Positions 1 to 8,820 are shown, numbered from the stretch's first letter. The stretch: DNA of 64,000 nucleotides from Streptomyces sp. 2131.1 (GCF_900105515.1 NZ_FNSY01000001.1:5258001-5322000); one strand, 5' to 3'. Translations and numbers: made by a program. Notes: generated from the letters alone by a model not told the origin.

Positions 1-510
1 CAACGGGCCGCCGACCACCGCGAGCCAGGCGAACTTCGCCGTGACGTCGGCCTCCGGCAGCGGCGGCGGCTCCGGCGGCACGAAGTGCCCCTCGTCGTCG
101 TCCCCGCCGGGGGCATCCGGATCGGCCGGCTCGTAGTCGCGCGGGCCGCGCACGCCGGGAGCGAACACCACGGAACCGCCCAGCGGCCGGTCCTGGTCCG
201 GTTCGGGCCTGGGCGGCTTCTTGCCGAGGCCCTTGTCCGCGGCCGGGGCGGTCAGCGGACCGTCGTCCGGCAGCGCGAGATCCTCGATCGACCGGAAGGG
301 CCGCGCGCCCGGCGGGTCCGGCGGCTCCTCCCCGTACCCCGCGACGATGGCCTTCCAGGCGGCCTCCTCGTCGATCGGTCCGTCCCCCTCGCCGGCCACC
401 GGGGCCGCCGGTGCCGGGGCGGCGCCGTCGTCGGCGACGGCCGCCCCCTCCACGGGGAGCGGCTCGCGCTCCTCCTCGCTGCCCGCGCGTTCCGCGTCGT
501 GCTCAGCCAC
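1..510 (-). CDS. Conserved actinobacterial protein, probable membrane protein, 3' truncated by the window edge
   Basis: A GTG start at 510 opens a minus-strand frame that stays open to position 1, so at least 170 residues are present and the C-terminus is missing. The first ~135 residues are acidic and rich in Ala, Pro and Glu, as expected of a disordered cytoplasmic segment. Then comes FVPPEPPPLPEAD followed by KFAWLAVVGG, where a hydrophobic segment begins at the window edge. The start overlaps the stop of the upstream esterase gene by 8 bp (GTGGCTGA), so the two are translationally coupled. I associate the proline motif plus hydrophobic C-terminus with a Streptomyces membrane-protein family of unknown function; that is recollection, not a search. 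Confidence 0.7.
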   Translation of the reverse strand, partial: MAEHDAERAGSEEEREPLPVEGAAVADDGAAPAPAAPVAGEGDGPIDEEAAWKAIVAGYGEEPPDPPGARPFRSIEDLALPDDGPLTAPAADKGLGKKPPRPEPDQDRPLGGSVVFAPGVRGPRDYEPADPDAPGGDDDEGHFVPPEPPPLPEADVTAKFAWLAVVGGPL

Positions 511-1318
511 CGGACGTGCTCCCCTTCTTCCCGCCCTGATCGTTCTCGCTCGGAGCGAGGCGGCCGATGAACTCGAGGCTCTCGTCGAAGATCCGCTTCG
601 CATCATGGTCCAACGTCGCCACGTGGTAGCTCTGTTCCAGCAGGACCTCGCGGACATCCGTCGAGGAGACACGGCTCAGGATGCGGGCGGAGTCGGCGGG
701 CGGCACGACATGGTCCTGCGGGCTGTGCAGCAGCAGGAGCGGCTGGGTGACCTGGGGCAGACCGCCGTCGACCAGCCGGAAGAACGTCCGCACCGAGTGC
801 GCCGCGTGCAGCGGGACCCGGTCGTAGCCCACCTCGGCCACGCCCTTCAGCGCGATGTCGCTGACCAGGCCCTTCGTCGTCGGCACCAGATGGCGGACCA
901 CCGGCAGCGCGTGCGCCGCGAGGCCGTGCACCTTGTTGGCCGGATTGACGAGGACCAGACCGCTGACCGCGTCCCCGTGCTTCGCGGCCAGGCGCAGCGC
1001 CAGCGCCCCGCCCATCGAGAGCCCGAAGACGAAGACCCGCGCGCAGCGCTCCAGCAGACCGCGCAGCTCCCGGTCCACCTCCGCGTACCAGTCCTGCCAG
1101 CCGGTCACCTGCATGTCCTGCCAGCGCGTGCCGTGCCCGGGCAGCAGCGGCAGCGAGACCGTGAGGCCGCGCTCGGCCAGGTACTCGGCCCACGGGCGCA
1201 GCGACTGCGGGGAACCGGTGAATCCGTGACAGAGGAGGACGCCGACCTCTCCGCCCTCGTGGCGGAACGGCTCGGCTCCGGGAAGGACCGGCACCGGGGT
1301 CTCCTGTTCGTGAGGCAC
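503..1318 (-). CDS. Alpha/beta hydrolase, carboxylesterase/monoacylglycerol lipase type
   Basis: A 271-residue single-domain alpha/beta hydrolase predicted to cleave carboxyl esters. HGFTG (31-35) supplies the oxyanion hole, GLSMGG places the nucleophile at Ser101, and Asp202 (SPQDHVVP) and His232 (QSYHVATLDHD) complete the triad. This arrangement resembles the Geobacillus Est30 class of small carboxylesterases. There is no signal peptide, so it should be cytoplasmic. It is co-transcribed with the downstream gene through an 8 bp overlap and is divergent from the acyltransferase at 1519. The physiological ester is unknown; proximity to PlsC makes a lipid-derived substrate attractive, but that is inference. 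Confidence 0.85.
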   Translation of the reverse strand: MPHEQETPVPVLPGAEPFRHEGGEVGVLLCHGFTGSPQSLRPWAEYLAERGLTVSLPLLPGHGTRWQDMQVTGWQDWYAEVDRELRGLLERCARVFVFGLSMGGALALRLAAKHGDAVSGLVLVNPANKVHGLAAHALPVVRHLVPTTKGLVSDIALKGVAEVGYDRVPLHAAHSVRTFFRLVDGGLPQVTQPLLLLHSPQDHVVPPADSARILSRVSSTDVREVLLEQSYHVATLDHDAKRIFDESLEFIGRLAPSENDQGGKKGSTSGG

Positions 1319-1482
1319 GCGGGGAGCGTGAAGGGGGTGTACGGAAGGGTGTACGGGAGTGCGCGAGGATTACTTCACCGTACGCGACCGGGCCGACACC
1401 GACCAGGGCCGTCACCGGCCGGTCCCGCCCCGGGTGCGGCCACCCCGCCCGCGCCAGGGGCGGGACCGGCGACGCCTCGGGT

Positions 1483-1510
1483 TAAGGTCTGTCGGACAGC
1501 ACACAGGAGG
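1483..1510 (+). promoter_or_regulatory. Putative -10 and ribosome binding site of the acyltransferase gene
   Basis: A TAAGGT hexamer at 1483-1488 fits an actinobacterial -10. AGGAGG at 1505-1510 lies 8 nt before the TTG at 1519. The next in-frame ATG (1534) would be 23 nt away, so the SD decides in favour of the rare TTG start. Confidence 0.5.
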
Positions 1511-1518
1511 CATCCGAG

Positions 1519-2253
1519 TTGATCTACGGCGCTATGAAGTTCTCCATCGGCGGGTCTCTGAAGCTCGCCTTCAGGCCGTGGGTGGAGGGCCTGGAGAACA
1601 TTCCCGCGCGCGGGCCCGCGATCCTCGCCAGCAACCACCTGTCGTTCTCAGACTCCTTCTTCCTGCCGGCCGTCCTGGACCGCAAGGTGACCTTCATCGC
1701 CAAGGCCGAGTACTTCACCGCGCCGGGCGTGAAGGGCAAGCTCACCGCCGCGTTCTTCAAGGGCGTCGGCCAGCTCCCCGTCGACCGCTCCGGCGCGCGC
1801 GGCGCCGGCGAGGCGGCGATCCGGGCGGGCATCCAGGTCATCGAGAGCGGCGGCCTCTTCGGTATCTACCCGGAGGGCACCCGGTCGCCGGACGGCCGGC
1901 TCTACCGGGGCAAGCCCGGCGGACTGGCCCGGGTCGCGCTCGCGACCGGGGCCCCGGTGATCCCCGTCGCGATGATCGACACGGAGAAGATCCAGCCGCC
2001 CGGCCAGGTCGTGCCCAAGCTGATGCGCCCCGGCATCCGCATCGGCAAGCCGCTCGACTTCAGCCGCTACCACGGCATGGAGGGCGACCGCTTCATCCTG
2101 CGCTCGGTCACCGACGAGGTGATGTACGAGATCATGAAGCTCTCGGGCCAGGAGTACGTCGACATCTACGCGACCGCCGCCAAGCGGCAGATCGCCGACG
2201 AGGCCAAGCGCCGGTCCGAGGCCGCGAAGAAGACGGACGGCGACCGCGCCTGA
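1519..2253 (+). CDS. 1-acyl-sn-glycerol-3-phosphate acyltransferase family protein (PlsC-like)
   Basis: A 244-residue acyltransferase that would add a second acyl chain to lysophosphatidate, or to a related lyso-lipid, at the inner membrane face. Block I NHLSFSD (His40, Asp45 of the HX4D motif) and block III EGTRS (119-123) are intact, and GKPG follows at 131-134. The TTG start is chosen because AGGAGG sits 8 nt upstream. The gene is followed after 44 nt by macS on the same strand, so read-through is possible. M. tuberculosis has a PlsC-like gene (Rv2182c, from memory) near aroG, so the neighbourhood is old. Substrate specificity cannot be read from sequence. Confidence 0.88.
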   Translation: MIYGAMKFSIGGSLKLAFRPWVEGLENIPARGPAILASNHLSFSDSFFLPAVLDRKVTFIAKAEYFTAPGVKGKLTAAFFKGVGQLPVDRSGARGAGEAAIRAGIQVIESGGLFGIYPEGTRSPDGRLYRGKPGGLARVALATGAPVIPVAMIDTEKIQPPGQVVPKLMRPGIRIGKPLDFSRYHGMEGDRFILRSVTDEVMYEIMKLSGQEYVDIYATAAKRQIADEAKRRSEAAKKTDGDRA

Positions 2254-2297
2254 GGCGGGGCGCGGCGGTCCGCCGGGGGACGACGGGGGAGAACAGC

Positions 2298-3530
2298 ATG
2301 GTCAAACGCGTACGCGTGGTGCGGATGTCGGTGGAGCAGCCGCTGTGGCGTGCCCTGACGGCGTACCGCGTTCTGACGATGCTCTACGCGCTCCTGCTCG
2401 CCGCCTTCGCCCGGCACGACTACGAGCGGCCCTGGATAGCGATCACGTTCCTGTCGCTGATGACCGTCTGGACGCTCGCCACCCTGCCGAAGGTGGGCAG
2501 CGCCGCCGCCTGCACCAAGCGCTTCCTGGGCGCGGACCTGGCCATCGCGCTGACCGGCATCGTCGTCACGCCGCTCGCCGATCTCCAGGCGCAGCACATC
2601 GACGGACCGACCCTGCCGTCGATCTGGACCGCCGGTTCCGTCCTGGCCTTCGCGATCAAGGGCGGCTGGCGCTGGGCTGGCTTCGCCTCCAGCCTGGTCG
2701 CCGTCGCCAACCTCATCGAGCGCGGCGAGCCCAGCCGCGACACCCTGCACAACGTGATGCTGGTCTGGGTCGCCTCCATCGCCATCGGGTACGTCGTCGA
2801 GGTCGCCCGCGCCAGTGAGCGCACCCTCGCCCGCGCCCTGGAGATCGAGGCCGCCACCCGCGAACGGGAACGCCTGGCCCGGGACATCCACGACAGCGTC
2901 CTCCAGGTCCTCGCGATGGTGCAGCGGCGGGGCACCGCGCTCGGCGGCGAGGCGGCGGAGCTGGGCCGGATGGCCGGGGAGCAGGAGGTCGCCCTGCGCA
3001 CCCTGGTCTCCAGCGGCCTCGTGCCCCCCACCCGGGTCTCCGAGGACGCCTCCGAGGGTGCCGTCGTGCGCACCGTCGAGGCGGACGAGGACGAGCCGGG
3101 CGACGGGGACGGCGGCGAGACCGATCTGCGGACGCTGCTCGCCCCGCACGCCGGATCCCGGACCAGCTTCGCCGAGCCGGGCGCACCGGTCCTGCTTCCG
3201 GCCCCGGCGGCCGCGGAAGTGGCGGCGGCGGTCGGCGCCGCCCTGGACAATGTCCGGGTGCACGCGGGGGAGGACGCCCAGGCGTGGATCCTGCTGGAGG
3301 ACTGGCCGGACGAGGTCATCGTCACGGTCCGGGACGACGGACCCGGGATCCCCGAGGGGCGGCTCGCGCAGGCCGAGGGGGAGGGGCGGCTCGGGGTCGC
3401 CCTGTCGATCCGCGGCCGGCTGCGCGACCTGGGCGGTACGGCAGAACTGATCTCGGTGCCCGGCCAGGGCACCGAGGTCGAATTGAAGGTTCCTAAGGTT
3501 CCACGGGGGAAGGCGGGTTCGGTCCGATGA
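2298..3530 (+). CDS. macS: MacS-type sensor histidine kinase
   Basis: A 410-residue NarL-class sensor kinase. Four to six hydrophobic segments occupy residues ~25-170, with little extracellular material, so it probably senses within or at the membrane. The HisKA_3 box ERLARDIHDSVLQ carries the phospho-acceptor His198. The HATPase domain follows with an N-box LDNVRVHA and a G-box DDGPGIPEG; an acidic linker (about 255-280) separates the two. The ATG at 2298 has a GGGGGA SD at 2285-2290; an internal ATG at 2325 lacks one. The stop overlaps the macR start (ATGA). The order and the N-terminal sequence match the MacRS pair, reported in S. coelicolor to affect morphogenesis and actinorhodin production. 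Confidence 0.88.
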   Translation: MVKRVRVVRMSVEQPLWRALTAYRVLTMLYALLLAAFARHDYERPWIAITFLSLMTVWTLATLPKVGSAAACTKRFLGADLAIALTGIVVTPLADLQAQHIDGPTLPSIWTAGSVLAFAIKGGWRWAGFASSLVAVANLIERGEPSRDTLHNVMLVWVASIAIGYVVEVARASERTLARALEIEAATRERERLARDIHDSVLQVLAMVQRRGTALGGEAAELGRMAGEQEVALRTLVSSGLVPPTRVSEDASEGAVVRTVEADEDEPGDGDGGETDLRTLLAPHAGSRTSFAEPGAPVLLPAPAAAEVAAAVGAALDNVRVHAGEDAQAWILLEDWPDEVIVTVRDDGPGIPEGRLAQAEGEGRLGVALSIRGRLRDLGGTAELISVPGQGTEVELKVPKVPRGKAGSVR

Positions 3531-4219
3531 GCGCGACACACGAAGAGGACGCCGGGCAGCGGGCGATCAGGGTGATGGTGGTCGACGACCACCCGATGTG
3601 GCGCGACGCCGTGGCCCGCGACCTCGCCGAGGCCGGCTTCGACGTGGTGGCCACCGCCGGGGACGGCCCGCAGGCCGTCCGCCGGGCCGGTGCGGTCACC
3701 CCGGACGTGATGGTCCTCGACCTCAACCTGCCCGGCATGCCCGGGGTCCAGGTCTGCAAGGAGCTCGTCGGCGCCCAGCCCGGACTGCGGGTGCTGGTGC
3801 TCTCCGCCAGCGGGGAGCACGCCGACGTCCTGGAGGCGGTCAAGTCCGGCGCCACCGGCTACCTGATGAAGTCGGCGAGCACCCAGGAGCTGACCGAGGC
3901 CGTCCGCCGCACCGCCGCCGGCGACGCGGTCTTCACCCCGGGCCTGGCCGGCCTGGTGCTCGGCGAGTACCGCAGGCTGGCCTCGGAGCCCGCCCCGGCC
4001 GCGTCCGACGAGCCGAAGGCCCCGGAGCTGACCGACCGGGAGACCGAGGTGCTGCGGCTGGTGGCCAAGGGGCTCTCGTACAAGCAGATCGCGGAGCGGC
4101 TCGTCATCTCGCACCGCACCGTGCAGAACCACGTCCAGAACACCCTGGGCAAGCTCCAGCTGCACAACAGGGTCGAGCTGGTCCGGTACGCCATAGAGCG
4201 CGGACTCGACGACGCGTAG
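3527..4219 (+). CDS. macR: MacR-type NarL/LuxR-family response regulator
   Basis: A 230-residue response regulator. The receiver domain (about 14-130) has acidic residues VVDDHP, phospho-acceptor Asp65 (VLDLNLPG), and a Lys in YLMKSAS. The C-terminal LuxR-type helix-turn-helix begins near ELTDRETEVLRLVAKG and contains KQIAERLVISHRTVQNHV. It overlaps macS by four bases, so sensor and regulator are made together. From published work on MacRS, the regulator binds an inverted repeat TGAGTAC-N2-GTACTCA in front of membrane-protein genes. A perfect copy lies in this window at 22631-22646, ahead of the DUF4126 gene. I see no copy directly in front of macS-macR. Confidence 0.9.
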   Translation: MSATHEEDAGQRAIRVMVVDDHPMWRDAVARDLAEAGFDVVATAGDGPQAVRRAGAVTPDVMVLDLNLPGMPGVQVCKELVGAQPGLRVLVLSASGEHADVLEAVKSGATGYLMKSASTQELTEAVRRTAAGDAVFTPGLAGLVLGEYRRLASEPAPAASDEPKAPELTDRETEVLRLVAKGLSYKQIAERLVISHRTVQNHVQNTLGKLQLHNRVELVRYAIERGLDDA

Positions 4220-4297
4220 GGCCTGAGCGGCGCGGCGGGCCGTCCCGCCGTATATTCGCGAGGACCGGCCGCGCAGCACGCAGACAGGGGAGACGCC

Positions 4298-5302
4298 GTG
4301 GAGATCCTGGCCTTCGGAGTGCAGTCCGACGAGAAGCCGCTGATCGAGAAGGCCTTCGCCGGGAAGCACGAAGTCCGGTGCCTCGACGTCTTCCTGAACC
4401 GCGACACCGCGCCCATCGCCGCGGGCTACGAAATCGTCTCCACGAGCGTCAACGCCGACCTGGGCGGCGCCGTGCTCCAGACCCTCGCGGCCGGCGGCAC
4501 CCAGCTGATCGCCCAGCGGTCCACCGGCTTCAACAACATCGACCTGGACGTCGCCGAGCGCCTCGCCCTGCGCGTCGCCCGGGTCTCGTACTACTCGCCG
4601 TACTCGGTCGCCGAGTTCGCCTGGACCCTCGCCATGGCGGCCAACCGCCGGGTGATCCGCGCCGCGAGCCGCACCCGCGACTTCGACTTCCGGCTCGACG
4701 GGCTCCTCGGCCGCGACATGCACGGCCGCACGGCCGGCGTCATCGGCACCGGCAAGATCGGCGAGGCGTTCACCCGGATCGCCCACGGCTTCGGCATGAA
4801 GCTGCTCGGCTGGGACGTCGCCGAGAACCCGGCCTGTGTCGAGCTGGGCATGCGCTACGTCGACAAGGAGCGGCTGCTCGCCGAGGCCGACCTGGTCTCC
4901 CTGCACGTGCCGCTGCTCCCGGCGACCCACCACCTCATCGACAAGGACGCCCTCGCCCTGATGAAGGACGACGCGATCCTGGTCAACTCCAGCCGTGGCG
5001 GCCTCATCGACACCTCGGCCCTCGTCGTCGAGCTGCGCGGGGGGCGATTCCTGGGCGTGGGACTCGACGTGTACGAGGCGGAGGCCGGGCTGTTCTTCCT
5101 GGACAAGTCGCTGGAGGGTGTCGACGACGACACCCTGGCCCGGCTCGTCACCTTCCCGAACGTCATCGTCACCTCGCACCAGGCGTACTACACCGAGGAC
5201 GCGGTCGGCCAGATCATCGACGCCACCGTGAAGAACGTCGACGACTACCTGGCCGGCCGCCGCAGCGAGAACGTCCTGGTCCCCGCCCGCCCCGGGTCCT
5301 GA
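4298..5302 (+). CDS. D-2-hydroxyacid dehydrogenase (D-lactate dehydrogenase-like)
   Basis: A 334-residue NAD-dependent D-isomer 2-hydroxyacid dehydrogenase, cytoplasmic. The nucleotide-binding turn GTGKIG is at 150-155. Catalytic Arg233 lies in NSSRGG, the acidic partner in DVYEAE (about 259-263), and the acid-base His294 in TSHQAY. The N-terminal YYSPYSVAEFAW block resembles fermentative LdhA enzymes that interconvert pyruvate and D-lactate, more than phosphoglycerate or formate dehydrogenases. It begins with GTG 78 nt after macR with its own purine-rich upstream segment (CAGGGGAGA). It converges on the anthranilate synthase gene, with only 28 nt between their stops. Confidence 0.88.
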   Translation: MEILAFGVQSDEKPLIEKAFAGKHEVRCLDVFLNRDTAPIAAGYEIVSTSVNADLGGAVLQTLAAGGTQLIAQRSTGFNNIDLDVAERLALRVARVSYYSPYSVAEFAWTLAMAANRRVIRAASRTRDFDFRLDGLLGRDMHGRTAGVIGTGKIGEAFTRIAHGFGMKLLGWDVAENPACVELGMRYVDKERLLAEADLVSLHVPLLPATHHLIDKDALALMKDDAILVNSSRGGLIDTSALVVELRGGRFLGVGLDVYEAEAGLFFLDKSLEGVDDDTLARLVTFPNVIVTSHQAYYTEDAVGQIIDATVKNVDDYLAGRRSENVLVPARPGS

Positions 5303-5330
5303 CCCCGCCAGGACCCGGAACGGCCGCGCC

Positions 5331-7211
5331 TCAGCCGCGTACCGGCAGCGCCGCCAGCAGCTCGGTCACGATCGCCGCACCGCGCAGCGTCAGCACCGAC
5401 TCCGGGTGGAACTGCACCGAGGCGAACCCGGCCCCGCGCAGCGCGTGCAGCTCACCGGAGACCGCGTCCCGGCTCACCTCGATGCCGTGTGCGGCCAGCT
5501 CCGCCGCCCCGGAGTCGTCGCAGCGCGCGGTGAAGCTGTTGTAGAAGCCGACCGTCTCGGGCCGCCCGAACAGCTCGATACGGGTCTGCGCACCCTGGTA
5601 CGGCACCGCCTTGCGGACGATCTCCAGGCCCAGCTCCGCCGCGATCAGCTCATGGCCCAGGCACACACCGAGCAGCCCGTGCCGGTGGTCCCGCAGCAGC
5701 TCCGCGGCCATCGCGCGCAGCAGCCGCATCTTCGGGTCGGCCGCGTCCCCCGGATTCCCCGGCCCGGGGCCCAGCACCACGGGCCCCTCGTGCGCCCGCA
5801 CCGCCTCGCGCAGCCCAGGCTCGTCGTAGCGGCGCACGGTGACGTCCAGCCCCGAGGCGCGCAGCAGGTGCCCGAGCATCGCGGTGAACGTGTCCTCGCC
5901 GTCCACCACCAGGGCGTGGCCGGCGCGGTCGGCGGCGCGCTCCTGCATCCGCAGCCAGAACGGGGCGAGCCCGTCGCGCCGGGCGTCCAGGGCGTCCCGC
6001 ACCCGGGGATCGGCGGCCAGCCGGGGCCGCTCCCGCTCCGCCTCGGGCCGGGCCGGGCGCACGCCGAGGGCGGACAGCACCCCGGCGGCCTTCGCGTGGG
6101 TCTCGGCGACCTCGCCGTCCGGCTCCGAGTGGCGCACCAGCGTCGCCCCGACCGGCACCCGCAGCGTGCCGTCGGCGTCGATGTCGGCGGTGCGGATCAG
6201 GATCGGCGAGTCCAGGCTCTGGGTGCCGTCCGGCTCCCGGCGCAGCAGGGCCAGCGCGCCCGCGTAGTAGCCGCGCCCGCCGGCCTCGTACCGCTCGATG
6301 ACGCGGCAGGCGTTCTGCACGGGGGAGCCGGTGACGGTCGCCGCGAACATGGTCTCCTTCAGGACCTCCCGTACGTCCAGCGAGGAACGTCCGCGCAACT
6401 CGTACTCGGTGTGCGCGAGATGGGCCATCTCCTTCAGACGCGGGCCGATCACCACCCCGCCCATGTCGCCGACCGTGCACATCATCTTCAGTTCCTCGTC
6501 GACCACCATGGAGAGCTCCTCGGTCTCCTTGCGGTCACCGAGGAAGGCGAGCAGGCCCTCGGGGGTGGGCCCCTCGGCGGGATAGCGGTAGGTCCCGCTG
6601 ATCGGGTTCATCACGACGGTCCCGCCGGACATCCGTACGTGCACCTCGGGGCTGGCGCCGACGAGCACACGGTCCCCGGTGTGCACGACGAACGTCCAGT
6701 ACGCGCCCCGCTCGCCCGCGAGCAGCCGTCGGAACAGGGCCAGCGCGTCCGCCCGGCCGAACCCGTCGATCCGCCCCCGGAACGTCCGCCGGATCACGAA
6801 GTTCGCGCCCTCGCCCCGGCCGATCTCGTCCTCGATGACCCGCCGCACGGTCCCGGCGTACTCCTCGTCGCTGACGTCGAACTCCCCGTCCTCCACGTGG
6901 ACTTCGTGGCGCGGCAGCCGCTCCAGCGCCTCGTCGAGGGTCAGCGTGTACGACTCGTCGGCGACCAGGACGGACAGCGGTGTGCCGTCGTCGCGTACGT
7001 CGAAGCCGCGCTCCGCGATCTGCCGGAACGGGACCAGTGCCAGCGAGGGCCGCTCGCCGACGGGGATGTCGGCGAGCCGGTCCGCCTCGTGCACCCGGCC
7101 GATCAGTACCTCGACGGTGTCGTGGTCGTGGCCGGGGGTGCGGCGGCGCAGCAGGGCGAAGGGCGGGCAGTCCTCGCCGAGGAGTCTGTCGATGCTCATG
7201 CCGGTGTTCAC
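5331..7211 (-). CDS. trpEG: Fused anthranilate synthase, TrpE-TrpG type
   Basis: A 626-residue fusion converting chorismate and glutamine to anthranilate, the first committed step to tryptophan. The N-terminal ~400 residues are the chorismate-utilising TrpE domain (PISGTYRYP, GSPVQNACRVIERYE, YAGALALL blocks). The C-terminal ~190 residues are a class I glutamine amidotransferase with Cys517 (GVCLGHE), His602 and Glu604 (FHPES). The GTG at 7211 follows an AAGGA SD; an ATG four codons in is less well placed. Related fusions include phenazine PhzE, but the Trp attenuator directly upstream (7266-7368) argues for tryptophan supply. It is divergent from DAHP synthase, pairing the entry step of the aromatic pathway with its Trp branch. 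Confidence 0.9.
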   Translation of the reverse strand: MNTGMSIDRLLGEDCPPFALLRRRTPGHDHDTVEVLIGRVHEADRLADIPVGERPSLALVPFRQIAERGFDVRDDGTPLSVLVADESYTLTLDEALERLPRHEVHVEDGEFDVSDEEYAGTVRRVIEDEIGRGEGANFVIRRTFRGRIDGFGRADALALFRRLLAGERGAYWTFVVHTGDRVLVGASPEVHVRMSGGTVVMNPISGTYRYPAEGPTPEGLLAFLGDRKETEELSMVVDEELKMMCTVGDMGGVVIGPRLKEMAHLAHTEYELRGRSSLDVREVLKETMFAATVTGSPVQNACRVIERYEAGGRGYYAGALALLRREPDGTQSLDSPILIRTADIDADGTLRVPVGATLVRHSEPDGEVAETHAKAAGVLSALGVRPARPEAERERPRLAADPRVRDALDARRDGLAPFWLRMQERAADRAGHALVVDGEDTFTAMLGHLLRASGLDVTVRRYDEPGLREAVRAHEGPVVLGPGPGNPGDAADPKMRLLRAMAAELLRDHRHGLLGVCLGHELIAAELGLEIVRKAVPYQGAQTRIELFGRPETVGFYNSFTARCDDSGAAELAAHGIEVSRDAVSGELHALRGAGFASVQFHPESVLTLRGAAIVTELLAALPVRG

Positions 7212-7265
7212 GGGGTGTGGTTCCTTCCAGGTGGATCAGCTGGGAGGAACGGCCCGCGGACACGG

Positions 7266-7289
7266 AAAAGGCCGCCCCTCGGGCGGCCT
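7266..7289 (-). terminator. Attenuator terminator of the anthranilate synthase leader
   Basis: Read on the minus strand, GGCCGCCC-GAG-GGGCGGCC forms an 8-bp GC stem with a 3-nt loop and is followed by TTTT (7269-7266). It lies between the leader peptide stop (7312) and the structural gene start (7211), the position of a transcription attenuator. Confidence 0.8.
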
Positions 7290-7311
7290 CTGCGTCAGTG
7301 CGAACGCGCGA

Positions 7312-7368
7312 TCAGTGGGCCGCCGGATGAGCGGTCCACCACCAGTTACGGGTCGAGTGCGCGAACAT
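7312..7368 (-). CDS. trpL: Tryptophan leader peptide TrpL
   Basis: An 18-codon ORF reads MFAHSTRNWWWTAHPAAH and has three consecutive Trp codons. Rare consecutive Trp codons just ahead of an intrinsic terminator are the signature of ribosome-mediated attenuation. When charged tRNA-Trp is scarce the ribosome stalls on the Trp run and the terminator at 7266-7289 should not form. A trp attenuator before an anthranilate synthase gene has been described in S. venezuelae, and this leader fits that arrangement. Translation itself is not shown by sequence alone, and I did not fold the competing antiterminator. Confidence 0.85.
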   Translation of the reverse strand: MFAHSTRNWWWTAHPAAH

Positions 7369-7454
7369 GCTCCGTACCCTAACCCACCCGGGCCCGGGCC
7401 GAGACGTGCGTCTCAGTCACTGGGCAACCCGGAAAAGCAAGGGGCGCGACCCCG

Positions 7455-7470
7455 TAATGTGGGGCCCGTG
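7455..7470 (+). promoter_or_regulatory. -10 element placed for a leaderless DAHP synthase transcript
   Basis: TAATGT (7455-7460) is separated from the GTG start (7468) by 7 nt, the normal distance from -10 to +1. No Shine-Dalgarno sequence precedes the GTG, which suggests that transcription starts at the start codon. Confidence 0.55.
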
Positions 7471-8820
7471 ACCGTGAACGCCAATACCTCCGTCGCCGGT
7501 GGCAACACCTGGCGAGACCTTCCCGCGGCGCAGCAGCCCGAGTACCCCGACTCCGAGGCCCTGCGCGATGTGCTCGCGGACCTCGCGTCGTATCCGCCGC
7601 TCGTCTTCGCGGGCGAGTGCGACCAGCTGCGTGCCCGTATGGCAGCCGTCGCCAAGGGCGAGGCGTTCCTGTTGCAGGGCGGCGACTGCGCCGAGGCCTT
7701 CGACGCCGTGTCGGCCGAGCACATCCGGGCGAAGCTCAAGACGCTGCTCCAGATGAGCGCCGTCCTCACCTACGCGGCCTCCGTGCCCGTCGTCAAGGTC
7801 GGCCGGATCGCCGGCCAGTACTCCAAGCCGCGCTCCAAGCCGACCGAGACCCGCGACGGCGTGACCCTGCCGACCTACCGCGGCGACTCCGTCAACGGCT
7901 TCGCCTTCACCGAGGCCGACCGGGTCCCGGACCCCGAGCGCCTGAAGCGGATGTACCACGCGTCCGCCTCCACGCTGAACCTCGTGCGCGCCTTCACCAC
8001 CGGCGGCTACGCCGACCTGCGCCAGGTGCACGCGTGGAACCAGGACTTCGTGAAGTCGTCCCCGTCCGGCCAGCGCTACGAGGCCCTGGCCCGCGAGATC
8101 GACAACGCGCTGAACTTCATGAAGGCCTGCGGCACCGACCCCGCCGAGTTCAAGGCCGTCGAGTTCTACGCCTCCCACGAGGCGCTGCTCCTCGACTACG
8201 AGACGGCGCTGACCCGCACCGACTCGCGCACCGGCGAGCTGTACGACACCTCGGGCCACATGGTGTGGATCGGTGAGCGCACCCGCCAGATGGACGGCGC
8301 GCACATCGAGTTCGCCGCCAGGGTCCGCAACCCCATCGGGATCAAGCTCGGCCCGACGACCACCGTCGACGAGGCGCTGGGCTACGTCGAGCGCCTCGAC
8401 CCCGAGCGCGAGCCCGGCCGGCTGACCTTCATCGTCCGCATGGGCGCCGACAAGGTCCGCGACAAGCTGCCCGAGCTGGTCGAGAAGGTCACCGCCTCCG
8501 GCGCCACCGTCGCCTGGGTGACCGACCCGATGCACGGCAACACCTTCGAGGCCGCCTCCGGCCACAAGACGCGCCGCTTCGACGACGTCCTGGACGAGGT
8601 CAAGGGCTTCTTCGAGGTCCACAAGGGCCTCGGCACGCACCCGGGCGGCATCCACGTCGAGCTGACCGGCGACGACGTCACCGAGTGCGTCGGCGGCGGC
8701 CACGAGATCTTCGTGGACGACCTCCACCAGCGCTACGAGACGGCCTGCGACCCCCGGCTCAACCGCAGCCAGTCGCTCGACCTGGCCTTCCTCGTCGCCG
8801 AGATGTACCGCGACCAGTAG
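7468..8820 (+). CDS. aroG: 3-deoxy-7-phosphoheptulonate (DAHP) synthase, class II
   Basis: A 450-residue class II (plant/mycobacterial type) DAHP synthase, condensing phosphoenolpyruvate with erythrose 4-phosphate at the head of the shikimate pathway. Family blocks seen include LLQGGDCAEAF near the N-terminus, the Arg-rich KVGRIAGQYSKPRS, NPIGIKLGPTT, WVTDPMHGNT and the C-terminal NRSQSLDLAFLVAEM. Length matches the Streptomyces and Mycobacterium enzymes. The start is set at GTG 7468 because TAATGT lies 7 nt upstream; a second GTG two codons later cannot be excluded. The gene ends 25 nt before a strong hairpin and shares a divergent control region with the Trp leader. Confidence 0.93.
   Translation: MTVNANTSVAGGNTWRDLPAAQQPEYPDSEALRDVLADLASYPPLVFAGECDQLRARMAAVAKGEAFLLQGGDCAEAFDAVSAEHIRAKLKTLLQMSAVLTYAASVPVVKVGRIAGQYSKPRSKPTETRDGVTLPTYRGDSVNGFAFTEADRVPDPERLKRMYHASASTLNLVRAFTTGGYADLRQVHAWNQDFVKSSPSGQRYEALAREIDNALNFMKACGTDPAEFKAVEFYASHEALLLDYETALTRTDSRTGELYDTSGHMVWIGERTRQMDGAHIEFAARVRNPIGIKLGPTTTVDEALGYVERLDPEREPGRLTFIVRMGADKVRDKLPELVEKVTASGATVAWVTDPMHGNTFEAASGHKTRRFDDVLDEVKGFFEVHKGLGTHPGGIHVELTGDDVTECVGGGHEIFVDDLHQRYETACDPRLNRSQSLDLAFLVAEMYRDQ

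Noticed and set aside
2420..5179. 919-codon minus-strand open frame opposite macS, macR and the dehydrogenase gene
   Set aside because: Composition is Arg/Gly/Val-rich without a domain, and the plus strand carries three clear genes. High GC removes stop codons from the antisense frame.
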